A stretch of 57,512 nt of DNA from JBAYSY01 sp041675885 (lineage in GTDB: Bacteria > Pseudomonadota > Alphaproteobacteria > Rhodobacterales > Rhodobacteraceae), in contig JBAYSY010000013.1 in the NCBI GenBank assembly GCA_041675885.1, positions 1-57,512 on the forward strand, read 5' to 3'. How positions within the stretch are numbered: the stretch's first letter is position 1; every line of letters starts with the position of its first letter. Shown in pieces: positions 32,600 through 41,152 of this stretch. The notes under the pieces were generated by a model. That model saw only the letters and a list, made by a program, of their open reading frames with translations. It was not told the origin of the DNA and did no database searches. A program made the translations under genes and the position numbers.

Positions 32600-35134
32600 C
32601 TATTCCTGCGCCCGCAGCACCCGTGCCGGTCGTGCCGCCAGCGGGCGCACGGCGAAGGCCGCGCCCGCCGCCAGCACCGCGATGATGCCGCCCGCGACCA
32701 CCGCAAGCGCCGGGCCGGTTGCGAAGGCGAAGGGCACGTCCATCACGAAGCGCATCACCGCCCAGCCCGCCGCCGCCCCGGCGCCGACCGCGACCAGCCC
32801 CGCCGCCGCCCCGGCAAGCGCCGAGCGCAGCGCGAAGGAGGCGAGGATGCGCCGCCGGGTGGCGCCCAGCGTCTTCAGCACCGCCGCCTCGAACAGCCGC
32901 GCCCGTTCGCCCGCCGCCGCCGCGCCGATCAGCACGACGAAGCCGGTCAGCAGGGTGGCCCCCGCCGCCAGCGCGGTCGCGGCCGCAAGGCCGCCCAAAG
33001 CCTCGGCCACCCGCTCCATCGCGTCGCGCACGCGGATCGCGGTGATGTTGGGATAGGCCCCGGCGATGTCGCGCAGGATCGCGGCCTCGGCCCGTTCCTC
33101 GGAATGGACCGTGGCGATATGGGTGTGCGGCGCGCCCGCCAGCGCGCCGGGATTGAGCGCCATGATGAAGCCGATCCCGCCGGTGGTGAAATCGACCTCG
33201 CGCAGGCTGGCGATCCCGGCCTCGATGTCGCGGCCGAGGATGTTGACGGTGATCCGGTCGCCGAGGCCGATCCCCAGTTCCGCCGCCTCGCGCGCGCCGA
33301 AGCTGACCAGCGGCGGGCCGTCGTAGCCCTCGGGCCACCACGCGCCTTCGGTGATCGTGGTGCCGGGGGGCGGGGTGGCGGCATAGGTCACGCCCCGGTC
33401 GCCGCGCAGCACCCAGTGGTTGCCCGCGACCTCGCGCGCGGGCTGGCCGTTGATCCGGGTCAGGATGCCGCGCAGCATCGGCGCGGTCTCGACCTCCTCC
33501 ACGCCCCCGGCCGCATCAAGGCGGGCGAGAAAGCCCGGAAGCTGGCCGGACTGGATGTCGATGAAGAAGAAGGCGGGGGCGCGGGCGGGCACGTCGCGCT
33601 CGATCGCCGCGCGCAGGTTGGCCTCGACCTGCCCGACCGCCGCGAGCACGGAAAGCCCGAGCCCGAGCGACAGCACCACCGGCAGCACCTCGGACCCCGG
33701 CCCGCCCACCGCGCCGAGCGCGAGCCTGAGCGCCGGGCGGCCGCGGGCCAGCGGGCTGCGCGCACCCGCGCGGGCAAGCCGCCGCAGCCCCGCGCCCGCG
33801 AGCATGAGCACGAGAAGCACCCCGGCGATCCCCGCCGCCGCCCCCAGCGCCAGTTCCGGCGCGCCGGTGAACCGGACCGCGCCGCCGACCAGCACCGCCG
33901 CCAGCGCCAGCGTCGCCAGCACCCAGCCCAAGGGCGGGAAGCGCCGCGCCCGGCCCGCCGTCTCGCGGTAAAGTGCCGCCGCCCGCACCGAGGACACCCG
34001 CGCCAGCGGCCAGAGCGTGAACAGCAGCGCCGTGGTGAAACCGTAGAAGGCGGCCTCCGCGAGCGGCCCCGGATAGGGCGCGAAGACCGCGGGCACCGGC
34101 AGCCCGGCCGACAGGACCGGCGCCAGCGCCATCGGCAGCGCCGCCCCCATGACCAGGCCGAGCGCCACCCCGGCCGCGGTCAGCGCGCCGATCTGCATCA
34201 GGTAAACCATGAGGATGGTCCGTCCCCCCGCCCCCAGCGAGCGCAGCGTGGCGATGGTGGCGATCTTGCCGTCGAGATAGCTGCGCACCGCCGCCGAGAT
34301 GCCGACGCCGCCCACCGCCATGCCCGCCAGCCCCACCAGCACGAGGAAGGCCGCGGTGCGCTCGACAAAGCGTTCCACCCCCGGCGAGGCCCGGCGCCGG
34401 TCCTGCCAGCGCATCCCGGCGTCGCGGAACCCGGCCTCGGCCTCGGCCCGCAGCGCGGTGAGGTCGGCGGTGGCAGGGAGTGCCATGCGGTAGCGGGTCT
34501 CGTAAAGCGTGCCGGGGGCGATCAGGCCGGAGTCGGCCAGGGCTTCGGTGGCGACCACGGTGCGCGGGCCGAGGCCGAAGCCCCCGGCGGCGGCATCGGG
34601 TTCGCGGATCAGCAGCGCCATCAGCCGGAACTCCTGCAACCCGAGCCGGAAGCTGTCGCCGGGCGCGATGCCGAGCCGGTCGGCCAGCACCGGATCCATC
34701 ATCGCGCCGGGCAGCCCCCCCGCGCCCGCCAGCGCCCCGGCCACCTCCATCGGCGGGTCGAGCACCGGCGTGCCGATCAGCGGCCAGAGGTCATCGACCG
34801 CCCGCACCTGGGTGAGCCCGCGCTCCGCCGTATCGCCTTCGCCCGCCACCGCCATCGAGCGGAAATCGACCACCTCGGAGACCTGTGTGGCGATGCGGCC
34901 CATATGCGCGCGCTCGGCCGCGTCGGCAAAGCGGTAGGTGAAGGTCATCTGCGCGTCGCCGCCCAGAAGCACCGCGCCCTGTTCCGAAAGCCCGGTCTGG
35001 ATCGCGGCCCGCACGATCCCCACCGCGGCGATCGCCGCGACCCCGAGCGCGAGGCAGGCGAGGAACACCCGGAGCGAGCGCAGCCCGCCGCGGAGTTCAC
35101 GCCGGGCGAGGCGGGCGGCGAGGGCGAGGCTCAT
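32600..35134 (-). CDS. FtsX/MacB-type ABC transporter permease
   Basis: 844 residues, which fits the large YbbP-type permeases. There is a membrane segment at about 22-42, a periplasmic domain, a group of helices in the middle (about 265-420), a second periplasmic part, and three C-terminal helices (about 720-835) in the FtsX-like arrangement. N-terminus MSLALAARLARRELRGG. It pairs with the ATPase encoded just upstream on the same strand; such systems act on envelope lipids, proteins or peptides rather than classical transport. The gap to the ATPase gene (106 bp) holds a repeat hairpin. The cargo is unknown. Confidence 0.85.
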   Translation of the reverse strand: MSLALAARLARRELRGGLRSLRVFLACLALGVAAIAAVGIVRAAIQTGLSEQGAVLLGGDAQMTFTYRFADAAERAHMGRIATQVSEVVDFRSMAVAGEGDTAERGLTQVRAVDDLWPLIGTPVLDPPMEVAGALAGAGGLPGAMMDPVLADRLGIAPGDSFRLGLQEFRLMALLIREPDAAAGGFGLGPRTVVATEALADSGLIAPGTLYETRYRMALPATADLTALRAEAEAGFRDAGMRWQDRRRASPGVERFVERTAAFLVLVGLAGMAVGGVGISAAVRSYLDGKIATIATLRSLGAGGRTILMVYLMQIGALTAAGVALGLVMGAALPMALAPVLSAGLPVPAVFAPYPGPLAEAAFYGFTTALLFTLWPLARVSSVRAAALYRETAGRARRFPPLGWVLATLALAAVLVGGAVRFTGAPELALGAAAGIAGVLLVLMLAGAGLRRLARAGARSPLARGRPALRLALGAVGGPGSEVLPVVLSLGLGLSVLAAVGQVEANLRAAIERDVPARAPAFFFIDIQSGQLPGFLARLDAAGGVEEVETAPMLRGILTRINGQPAREVAGNHWVLRGDRGVTYAATPPPGTTITEGAWWPEGYDGPPLVSFGAREAAELGIGLGDRITVNILGRDIEAGIASLREVDFTTGGIGFIMALNPGALAGAPHTHIATVHSEERAEAAILRDIAGAYPNITAIRVRDAMERVAEALGGLAAATALAAGATLLTGFVVLIGAAAAGERARLFEAAVLKTLGATRRRILASFALRSALAGAAAGLVAVGAGAAAGWAVMRFVMDVPFAFATGPALAVVAGGIIAVLAAGAAFAVRPLAARPARVLRAQE

Positions 35135-35176
35135 CGGGGCAGGCGGCGGGGGGCGGCAGCCCCCCGCACCCCCCGC

Positions 35177-35238
35177 CTCAGGGGGGATTTTCCATCCCCC
35201 CTGAGAACCCCCGGGAGAGTATTTCCAGCAAGATGAAG
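35177..35238. repeat. Hairpin plus GAGTATTT...CAAGATGAAG box
   Basis: 35177-35205 is a perfect 11-bp stem (CTCAGGGGGGA with TCCCCCCTGAG) with a TTTTCCA loop, followed by a Pro-codon-like C-rich stretch and a 24-base box (35215-35238) that matches 25378-25401 at 21 of 24 positions. Located inside the ATPase-permease operon. Confidence 0.75.
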
Positions 35239-35240
35239 GA

Positions 35241-35945
35241 TCATTCCGCCGCTCCGCGCATTTCGTGGCGTTCCTCGCCGGCGATCCGGCCGTCTTCGAG
35301 CCGCACCACCCGGCCGCAGCGCGCGGCGAGTTCGGGCGCGTGGGTCACCAGAACCAGTGTCGCCCCGTGCCGGTCGTGGAGGTCGAACAGCAGGTCCATG
35401 ATGGCCCGCCCGGTCGCGCCGTCGAGGTTGCCGGTGGGCTCGTCCGCGAGCAGGATCGCCGGGCGCGTCACCACGGCGCGCGCCAGCGCCACCCGCTGCT
35501 GCTCGCCGCCTGAAAGCTGCGCCGGGTAATGCCCGGCCCGGTGGCCGAGTCCCATGGCTTCCAGCTCCGCCGCCGCCCGGTCGAAGGCGTCCTTCGCCCC
35601 CATCAGTTCCAGTGGCACCGCGACGTTTTCCAGCGCCGTCATCGTCGGAATGAGGTGGAAGGACTGGAACACCACGCCCATATTGCCCCTGCGGAACCGT
35701 GCGAGCCGGTCCTCGTCCAAGGCCGACAGGTCCTGCCCGAGCGCCCGCACCGAGCCGCCGGTGGCCCGTTCGAGACCGCCCATGAGCATGAGGAGCGACG
35801 ACTTGCCCGACCCCGAAGGCCCCACCAGCCCCAGTGTTTCGCCCGCGGCGACATCGAGCGTGATGCCGCGCAGGATCTCCACCGGCCCGGCGCTGCCCGC
35901 AAGCGTGAGCCGCGCGTCGGTGAGCGAAAGGACCGGATCTGTCAT
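35241..35945 (-). CDS. ABC transporter ATP-binding protein (YbbA/LolD-like)
   Basis: 234 residues from MTDPVLSLTDARLTL. Walker A GPSGSGKSSLL (about 45-55), signature LSGGEQQRVALARA, Walker B ILLADEPTGNLDG and the H-loop LVLVTHAPE are all intact; the segment ENVAVPLELMG and the TGNLD ending are typical of the LolD/MacB/FtsE group. It provides ATP hydrolysis to the FtsX-type permease downstream. Its ATG (35945) overlaps the divergent esterase start if the longer esterase frame is used. Confidence 0.9.
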   Translation of the reverse strand: MTDPVLSLTDARLTLAGSAGPVEILRGITLDVAAGETLGLVGPSGSGKSSLLMLMGGLERATGGSVRALGQDLSALDEDRLARFRRGNMGVVFQSFHLIPTMTALENVAVPLELMGAKDAFDRAAAELEAMGLGHRAGHYPAQLSGGEQQRVALARAVVTRPAILLADEPTGNLDGATGRAIMDLLFDLHDRHGATLVLVTHAPELAARCGRVVRLEDGRIAGEERHEMRGAAE

Positions 35946-36669
35946 GGAGAGGCGCGCCTCGCTGCCTTGGGTTGCGCCACCATATGGCCCCGCGCGCGCC
36001 GGGCGCAACCGGGCCACGGGGATTTTACCTGTGGCGCTCGCGGCCGTGCTGGCGCTGGCGCCCATGGCGCAGGCGGAGGAGGCCCGCGTGGTGATCGCCC
36101 TGGGCGACAGTCTGACGCAGGGCTACGGCCTGCCCGAGGAGGAAGGCTTCGTGCCGCAGCTTGAGTCCTGGCTGCGGGCGCAGGGCGCGCCGGTGCGGGT
36201 GGTCAATGCGGGCGTTTCGGGCGATACCACGGCGGGCGGCGCCGCGCGGGTTGGCTGGGCGCTGGCCGACGGGGCGGACGGGATGATCGTCACGCTGGGC
36301 GGCAACGACTTCCTGCGCGGGATCGACCCGGCCGAGAGCCGCGCCAACATCGACGCGATCCTGACCGAGGCGGGAGAACACGGCGTGCCGGTGCTGCTGG
36401 TGGGCATGACGGCGCCGGGGAACTACGGCCCCGACTACAAGGCGGCCTTCGACGCGATCTACCCGGAACTGGCCGAGGCGCATGGCGTGGCGCTGGCCGA
36501 TGACTTCTTCGCGCCGCTTGGTGCGGATGCCTCCGACCCGGCGGCGCTGCGGCGCTACATGCAGCCCGACGGGCTCCACCCCTCGGCCGAGGGGGCGGCG
36601 CGGATCGCCGCGGGCCTCGGGCCGCAGGTGCTGGAACTGCTGGGGCTTGTGCCGGAAGGCGAGGGGTAG
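35944..36669 (+). CDS. TesA-like arylesterase / lysophospholipase L1 (SGNH hydrolase), exported
   Basis: 241 residues if ATG 35944 is used. The SGNH blocks are clear: GDSLTQGYGL with the catalytic Ser, Gly in GVSGDTTAGG, GGNDFLRG, and DGLHPSAEG with Asp and His. A signal peptide ends at PMAQA before EEARVVIALGD. The n-region RAGRNRATG and core ILPVALAAVLALAP favour ATG 35944 or a nearby start; the alternative GTG 36031 would leave 85 bp for the divergent promoters but gives a signal peptide without a basic n-region. TesA enzymes hydrolyse thioesters and esters in the periplasm. Divergent from the ABC ATPase, a common pairing in Rhodobacteraceae. Confidence 0.85.
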   Translation: MERRASLPWVAPPYGPARAGRNRATGILPVALAAVLALAPMAQAEEARVVIALGDSLTQGYGLPEEEGFVPQLESWLRAQGAPVRVVNAGVSGDTTAGGAARVGWALADGADGMIVTLGGNDFLRGIDPAESRANIDAILTEAGEHGVPVLLVGMTAPGNYGPDYKAAFDAIYPELAEAHGVALADDFFAPLGADASDPAALRRYMQPDGLHPSAEGAARIAAGLGPQVLELLGLVPEGEG

Positions 36670-36977
36670 GGCACGGCGGGGTGGTGCGCTGAAGCGCACC
36701 CTACGGGGCGGGCGGATACCTTTCGCTCCGCCCCCTTGCTGGAGCGCGGCCTTTGCCGGGCGCCCAGCCCGGAACAGCCGCGCCAGCAGCCCGGGCAGCG
36801 GCCGACCGCCCGCACGGGCGGCTGCTGCCCTCTGTTATGACAGTGGGGGTCAGCCGGGGGGCAAATTGCCCACCTGCCGGACAAGATGCTGAGTCGTGGC
36901 ACCCGTTCCCGCTTGCCCGGAATCGAGCTGTGCAAGCGCCGCCGGGATGCGCCGTTCTTCCCCCCTGTTGCGCCCGC
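36670..36977. other. Intergenic region with two repeat types (dispersed repeat copy B)
   Basis: No gene is seen in these 308 bp between convergent genes. 36684-36699 is a GTGCGC-TGAA-GCGCAC hairpin followed by CCTACG. 36765-36963 carries the longest copy of the dispersed palindromic family: GGGCAGCGGCCGACC, the hairpin GCCCGCACGGGC, GCTGCCCTCTGTTATGAC, and then CTTGCCCGGAATCGAG. Confidence 0.65.
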
Positions 36978-38384
36978 TCAGGGCAGCAGCTTGCCGGGGT
37001 TCAGGATCCCCGAGGGGTCGAAGGCGGATTTCACCGCCTGCATCGCCTCGACCGCCACCCGGTTCTTGTGCCGCCGCATCGAGCCCCGCTTGGACAGCCC
37101 GACCCCGTGTTCGGCCGAGAAACTGCCGCCGAGCGCCACCGCCTCGGCATCGACCGCGGCGCGGATCGCGTCGAGATGCGCGGGATCGCCGTGCGACGGA
37201 AAGGCGGTGTAATGCACGTTGCCGTCGCCGAGATGGGCGATGGCAAGCTCGGTCGCGCCGGGGTCGAGCGCCGCCAGCCGCGCCGTCATCCGGGTCAGGA
37301 ACTCGGGCACGAGGTCGAGCGGCAGCGCCACGTCGGTATCGACCAGCGGGCTGCGGTCGAACGAGACCTCGGCCGCGACCTCGCGCCGGGCCCACATGGC
37401 ACGGCGCTGCGCTTCGGAGCGCGCCACCACGGCGTCGAGCACCCGGCCTTCCTCCATCAGCGCGGCGATGGCGGTTTCCAGCGCATCGACCACCGGCAAC
37501 GCGCCGTCGGGGCCGGGGGTCGCGTCGCGCGGCGCGGTGGCGCCGACCTCGACAAGGATCGTCACATCGTGGATCGTCGCGAACGGCAGGCCCAGGTCGG
37601 GCCGCCGCGCCGCCAGCCGTTCAAGGTAGTTGCGCCCCATGTATTCGAAGGCTTCGACCGTGCCGCCGGTCGCTTCCTGCAAACGGTTGAGCAGGTCGAG
37701 CGCCGCGCCCAGTTCCGGCAGCGCCACCATGGCGGTGGCATGGGCGCGCGGGCACGGCACCAGCCGCATCACGGCGGCGGTGATGATCCCCAGCGTGCCC
37801 TCGGCGCCGATGAACAGATCCTTGAGCGCATAGCCGGAATTGTCCTTGTGCAGCGCCCCCATCAGGTCGAGCACCCGCCCGTCGGCCAGCACCACCTCCA
37901 GCCCGAGGCAGAGCCCCCGGGTCGAACCGTAGCGCAGCACGTTCGAGCCCCCGGCATTGGTCGAAAGCGCGCCGCCGATCATGGCCGAACCGCGCGCGCC
38001 GAACCACAACGGAAAATAAAGCCCCTCGGCCTCGGCCGCATCGTGCAGCTTTTGCAGCACCACCCCCGCCTCGACCACCGCCACCCGCGCCGCGGGGTTG
38101 AGCGAGCGAATCCGGTTCATCCGTTCCAGCGACAGCATGAGGCCGCCCTCGGTCATGGTCCCGCCGACAAGCCCGGTATTGCCCGAGACCGGCACCACCT
38201 TGGTGCCGGTCGCCTGCGCCAGTTGCAGCACCCGCGCCACTTCGGCGGTATCGGCGGGGCGGACCACCGCCAGCGGCGATCCCCGGTATTTGCCGGTCCA
38301 GTCGCTTGCGTAGCGGGCGCGATCCTCGCCGGTCAGCACATGCCCGGGGCCAAGCGCCGCCACCAGTTCGCCGAGTAGATCCAT
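36978..38384 (-). CDS. FAD-linked oxidoreductase, D-2-hydroxyglutarate/D-lactate dehydrogenase type
   Basis: 468 residues. PCMH FAD domain: VVPVSGNTGLVGGTMTEGG, then IGGALSTNAGGSNVLRYG and FIGAEGTLGIITAAVM. C-terminal FAD-oxidase domain: IAHLGDGNVHYTAFP and GSFSAEHGVGLSKRG, ending in FDPSGILNPGKLLP. It oxidises a D-2-hydroxyacid with FAD and an unknown acceptor. It is distantly related to the protein at 22836-24248. The gene stands alone on the minus strand; its promoter region (38385-38604) holds a long hairpin. Confidence 0.88.
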   Translation of the reverse strand: MDLLGELVAALGPGHVLTGEDRARYASDWTGKYRGSPLAVVRPADTAEVARVLQLAQATGTKVVPVSGNTGLVGGTMTEGGLMLSLERMNRIRSLNPAARVAVVEAGVVLQKLHDAAEAEGLYFPLWFGARGSAMIGGALSTNAGGSNVLRYGSTRGLCLGLEVVLADGRVLDLMGALHKDNSGYALKDLFIGAEGTLGIITAAVMRLVPCPRAHATAMVALPELGAALDLLNRLQEATGGTVEAFEYMGRNYLERLAARRPDLGLPFATIHDVTILVEVGATAPRDATPGPDGALPVVDALETAIAALMEEGRVLDAVVARSEAQRRAMWARREVAAEVSFDRSPLVDTDVALPLDLVPEFLTRMTARLAALDPGATELAIAHLGDGNVHYTAFPSHGDPAHLDAIRAAVDAEAVALGGSFSAEHGVGLSKRGSMRRHKNRVAVEAMQAVKSAFDPSGILNPGKLLP

Positions 38385-38410
38385 CCTGCCGTCTCCTGCG
38401 TCACCCGGAG

Positions 38411-38453
38411 CGTTTCCAGGAAAAGCGGATACCGCTTTTCCGGTCCGGAAACG
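38411..38453. repeat. Long imperfect hairpin upstream of FAD-linked oxidoreductase gene
   Basis: CGTTTCCaGG, AAAAGCGG, ATA, CCGCTTTT, CC and GGAAACG fold into one long stem-loop with two arm pairs. Elements of this look recur in intergenic DNA of alphaproteobacteria. It lies between the divergent-side start of the oxidoreductase gene (38384) and the end of the kinase-like gene (38605). Confidence 0.7.
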
Positions 38454-38604
38454 CGAAAGATCAATGGCCTGGAACCCGTGTTCCGGTTCAGCCAGAACAC
38501 GAAAGGCCCTGTCCTGCCAGATATGCCGATCCGGTGCGGAACACCAGAGCCGAACCCCTGCCGCGGCGCCGTTCCCCCATGCGGTCCCCTGCCCGGGCGA
38601 CGGA

Positions 38605-39576
38605 TCAGCCGGGCAGGGTGGCGCGGGCGCAGGCCAGCGCGCGGTCGATATAGCCCCGGTGGGTCGGGTCGTCGGCGGGCAGGCGTGGCGCGGCCCAGCC
38701 GACCGAGGCGCAGCAGCGCATCAGGGTAAAGGCGGGCAGCGCCGCACGCATGGCGCCAAGCGGGCGGGTGCTTTCATAGCCGTCCAGCAGGGCTTCGGCG
38801 ATGGCGTCGCGGTTGGGTTCCGACAGGTTTTGCGACATGGCGGTGCCAAGATCGTAAAGCCGGAAGCCGAAGCCGCTGTCGTCGAAGTCGATCAGCGACA
38901 GGTTCCGGCCCTCGACCAGCACGTTCTCGCGCAGCACATCGGCATGGATCAGGCCGAAGTCGCCCGTGGCGGCGTGATGGGTGAGCGTCTCTTGCAGCCA
39001 GTCGCGGGTATCGGCCAGCGCCGCGCGCTCATCCGCGGTCAGGGCCGGATGTTCCCAGAACCGGCCCCAGAACGGGGTGTCGCCCACCAGCCCGTCGATG
39101 TCCCAGCGCGGGCGCTCGAACCCTTCGGGCAGCATCAGCGCATCGGTCGCCGCATGCAGCCCGGCCACCAGCGCGCCGAGGCGGTGATGCAGCGCGGTCT
39201 GTTCCGCCCGGCTGCCCGCAAGCGGCACCCCGGCCTTGCCGAGCGATGCGCCGCCGCGCCACGCGACCGCCGAGGCCAGCCGCCCCGAGGCCAGCGGCGC
39301 CAGCAACCCGCCGCCGCGCGCGGGCATCGGGCGCGGCACCGGCACCCCCGCATCCGCCAGCGCCCCGCACCACCAGAGTTCCGAGCGGATCGCCGCTTCG
39401 GTCTGGTAGCCCTGCCGGTGCAGCCGCAGCGCGGCGCGGCCCGCGGGCAGGCGGGCCTCCAGCACCATGTTCTCGCGGTCGCCGATCAGCCGCAGCGACC
39501 CTTGATCCGCCGCCCAGAACGCCGCCGCCTCCCGCGCCTCGTCCGGGATCTCGGGCGGGATCTCGGGGGGAATCAT
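38605..39576 (-). CDS. Phosphotransferase (APH/choline kinase-like), partner of class III aminotransferase
   Basis: 323 residues. Kinase motifs: GLIHADVLRENVLV (catalytic Asp213 in HxD) and LIDFDDSGFG (metal-binding Asp230/Asp232), as in aminoglycoside phosphotransferase-type kinases, homoserine kinase II and hydroxylysine kinase. The start overlaps the aminotransferase stop by 4 bases, so translation is coupled. Kinases of this type paired with class III PLP enzymes phosphorylate an amino alcohol (for example ethanolamine or hydroxylysine) before a phospho-lyase removes the phosphate. That pairing is known from fused and adjacent genes; the substrate here is inferred. Confidence 0.8.
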   Translation of the reverse strand: MIPPEIPPEIPDEAREAAAFWAADQGSLRLIGDRENMVLEARLPAGRAALRLHRQGYQTEAAIRSELWWCGALADAGVPVPRPMPARGGGLLAPLASGRLASAVAWRGGASLGKAGVPLAGSRAEQTALHHRLGALVAGLHAATDALMLPEGFERPRWDIDGLVGDTPFWGRFWEHPALTADERAALADTRDWLQETLTHHAATGDFGLIHADVLRENVLVEGRNLSLIDFDDSGFGFRLYDLGTAMSQNLSEPNRDAIAEALLDGYESTRPLGAMRAALPAFTLMRCCASVGWAAPRLPADDPTHRGYIDRALACARATLPG

Positions 39577-40859
39577 GCGGGCACCGGGGTTTCGGCCAGC
39601 ACTTCCTCCAGCGCATCGGCCAGCAGGTCGGCGTGGTCGCGGCCGAAGGGCATCGGCGGGCGGATCTTCAGCGTGTTCATCGCCCGGCCGATCCGGTTGA
39701 TGAGGAAGCCGCGCGCCACCATCCGCTCCACCAGTTCGGCGGCGAGGTCGGTGGCGGGTTTGCCACTGTCGTCCACAAACTCCAGCCCGAAGAACAGCCC
39801 GGCCCCGCGCACCTGGCGCAGCCAGGGGTGGCGCAGCGCCCGCATCCGGCCCAGCAGATACGCGCCGGTGTCGCTTGCGTTTTCGACCAGCCCTTCCGCC
39901 TCGATCACGTCCATCACCGCCATGCAGGCGGCGGCCGAGACCGGGTTGCCGCCGAAGGTGTTGAAATAGCCGAACGCCTCGCGGAAGGCGGCCATGACAT
40001 CGGGCCGCGCCAGCACCGCCGCCACCGGGTGGCCGTTCGCCATCGGCTTGCCCACCGTCACCACGTCGGGCACGAAGCCGAGCCGGTCATGGCCCCAGAA
40101 ATGGCTGCCGGTTCGGCCGAAACCGGGCTGCACCTCGTCCGAGATCACGACGCCCCCGGCGCGGCGGATCGCCTGCATGGCGGGGTCGAGGAACCCCGGC
40201 GCCAGATCGGGCAGGCCCTCGTTGGCGAAGAGCGGGCACAGGATCATGCCCGCAAAGCCGTGGCCCGCGTCTTCCAGCTCGTCGATGGCGCGGGCGACAT
40301 GGGCGGCGAAGGCGGCCGCCTGCCCCGCGGCGCTGCCCCCCACCGGACGCAGGCTGTCGGGGGCGGGCACCAGCCGGACATGCGGGGGATAGCCGCCGAT
40401 CGGCGGCCGCCGGGTCGAAAGCGCCGAGACCGCCGCCGTGTTGCCGTGATAGGTGTTGTCGGTGGCGATCAGCCCGGTCCTGCCGGTCACCGCCTGCGCC
40501 ATGCGCAGGGCGATGTCGTTCGCCTCGGACCCGGTGCAGACCATGATCGCCTGCGAAATGCCGTGGTCCAGCGTGGCGGTCAGCCGCTCGATATAATCCA
40601 GCACCAGCCCGTGCAGGTAGCGGGTATGGGTGTTGAGCGTGGCGGCCTGCCGGGCGATGGCCTCGACCACCTTCGGGTGGCAATGGCCGACATGGGGCAC
40701 GTTGTTGTAGCAGTCGAGATAGCGCCGCCCCCCGGCATCCCAAAGCCAGACGCCCTCGCCCCGGACGATATGCACCGGAGATGCGTAGAAGGTGGGCACG
40801 TTCGGTCCCATCAGCCGCGCGCGGCGTTCGGTCAGGCTTTCGGTGGCTTGGCTGTTCAT
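39573..40859 (-). CDS. Class III PLP-dependent aminotransferase / phospho-lyase-like protein
   Basis: 428 residues from MNSQATESLTERRARL. PLP lysine is Lys271 in VTVGKPMANGHPVAAV, and Asp241 in ISDEVQPGFGRTG holds the pyridine nitrogen. The N-terminal block GRRYLDCYNNVPHVGHCHP closely resembles the NVAHVGHCHP block of ethanolamine-phosphate and phosphohydroxylysine phospho-lyases rather than ordinary omega-transaminases. Together with the overlapping kinase gene, a kinase plus phospho-lyase pathway for an amino alcohol is likely. First gene of the pair; ATG 40859 gives a normal N-terminus. The upstream 290 bp carry a dispersed repeat. Confidence 0.85.
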   Translation of the reverse strand: MNSQATESLTERRARLMGPNVPTFYASPVHIVRGEGVWLWDAGGRRYLDCYNNVPHVGHCHPKVVEAIARQAATLNTHTRYLHGLVLDYIERLTATLDHGISQAIMVCTGSEANDIALRMAQAVTGRTGLIATDNTYHGNTAAVSALSTRRPPIGGYPPHVRLVPAPDSLRPVGGSAAGQAAAFAAHVARAIDELEDAGHGFAGMILCPLFANEGLPDLAPGFLDPAMQAIRRAGGVVISDEVQPGFGRTGSHFWGHDRLGFVPDVVTVGKPMANGHPVAAVLARPDVMAAFREAFGYFNTFGGNPVSAAACMAVMDVIEAEGLVENASDTGAYLLGRMRALRHPWLRQVRGAGLFFGLEFVDDSGKPATDLAAELVERMVARGFLINRIGRAMNTLKIRPPMPFGRDHADLLADALEEVLAETPVPA

Positions 40860-40976
40860 GGCGGTCTCCCTGCTTGCGGGCGGCAGGATAAGGCGATTCC
40901 GGAGAAAGTTGACAAGACCTTGCGGTGTCTGGCTTGCGTGTCGGCGCGACAGGGCTGCCCGGGGCCGATCCATTGC

Positions 40977-41020
40977 CGCAGAGGGCAGCGGCGCGTGCCG
41001 CGCCTTGATTCCGGGCAAGA
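40977..41020. repeat. Dispersed palindromic repeat, copy C (reverse orientation)
   Basis: Read on the minus strand it begins CTTGCCCGGAATCAAGGCGC and ends GCCGCTGCCCTCTGC, the same two modules as copies A, B and E. It lies in 40860-41152, an intergenic stretch in which I see no gene. Confidence 0.6.
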
Positions 41021-41152
41021 ACAGTGCTCCGGACTCTCCGCCCTTACCGACCGATGCGCAAGGCAGCGGCGCCCGGACTTTTTCGGCTCAAATCCCGGAA
41101 AACGATGGTTTGGCGCCGGGCCGGGCCAGGGCCGCGTGGTCCGGGCCGGGGA

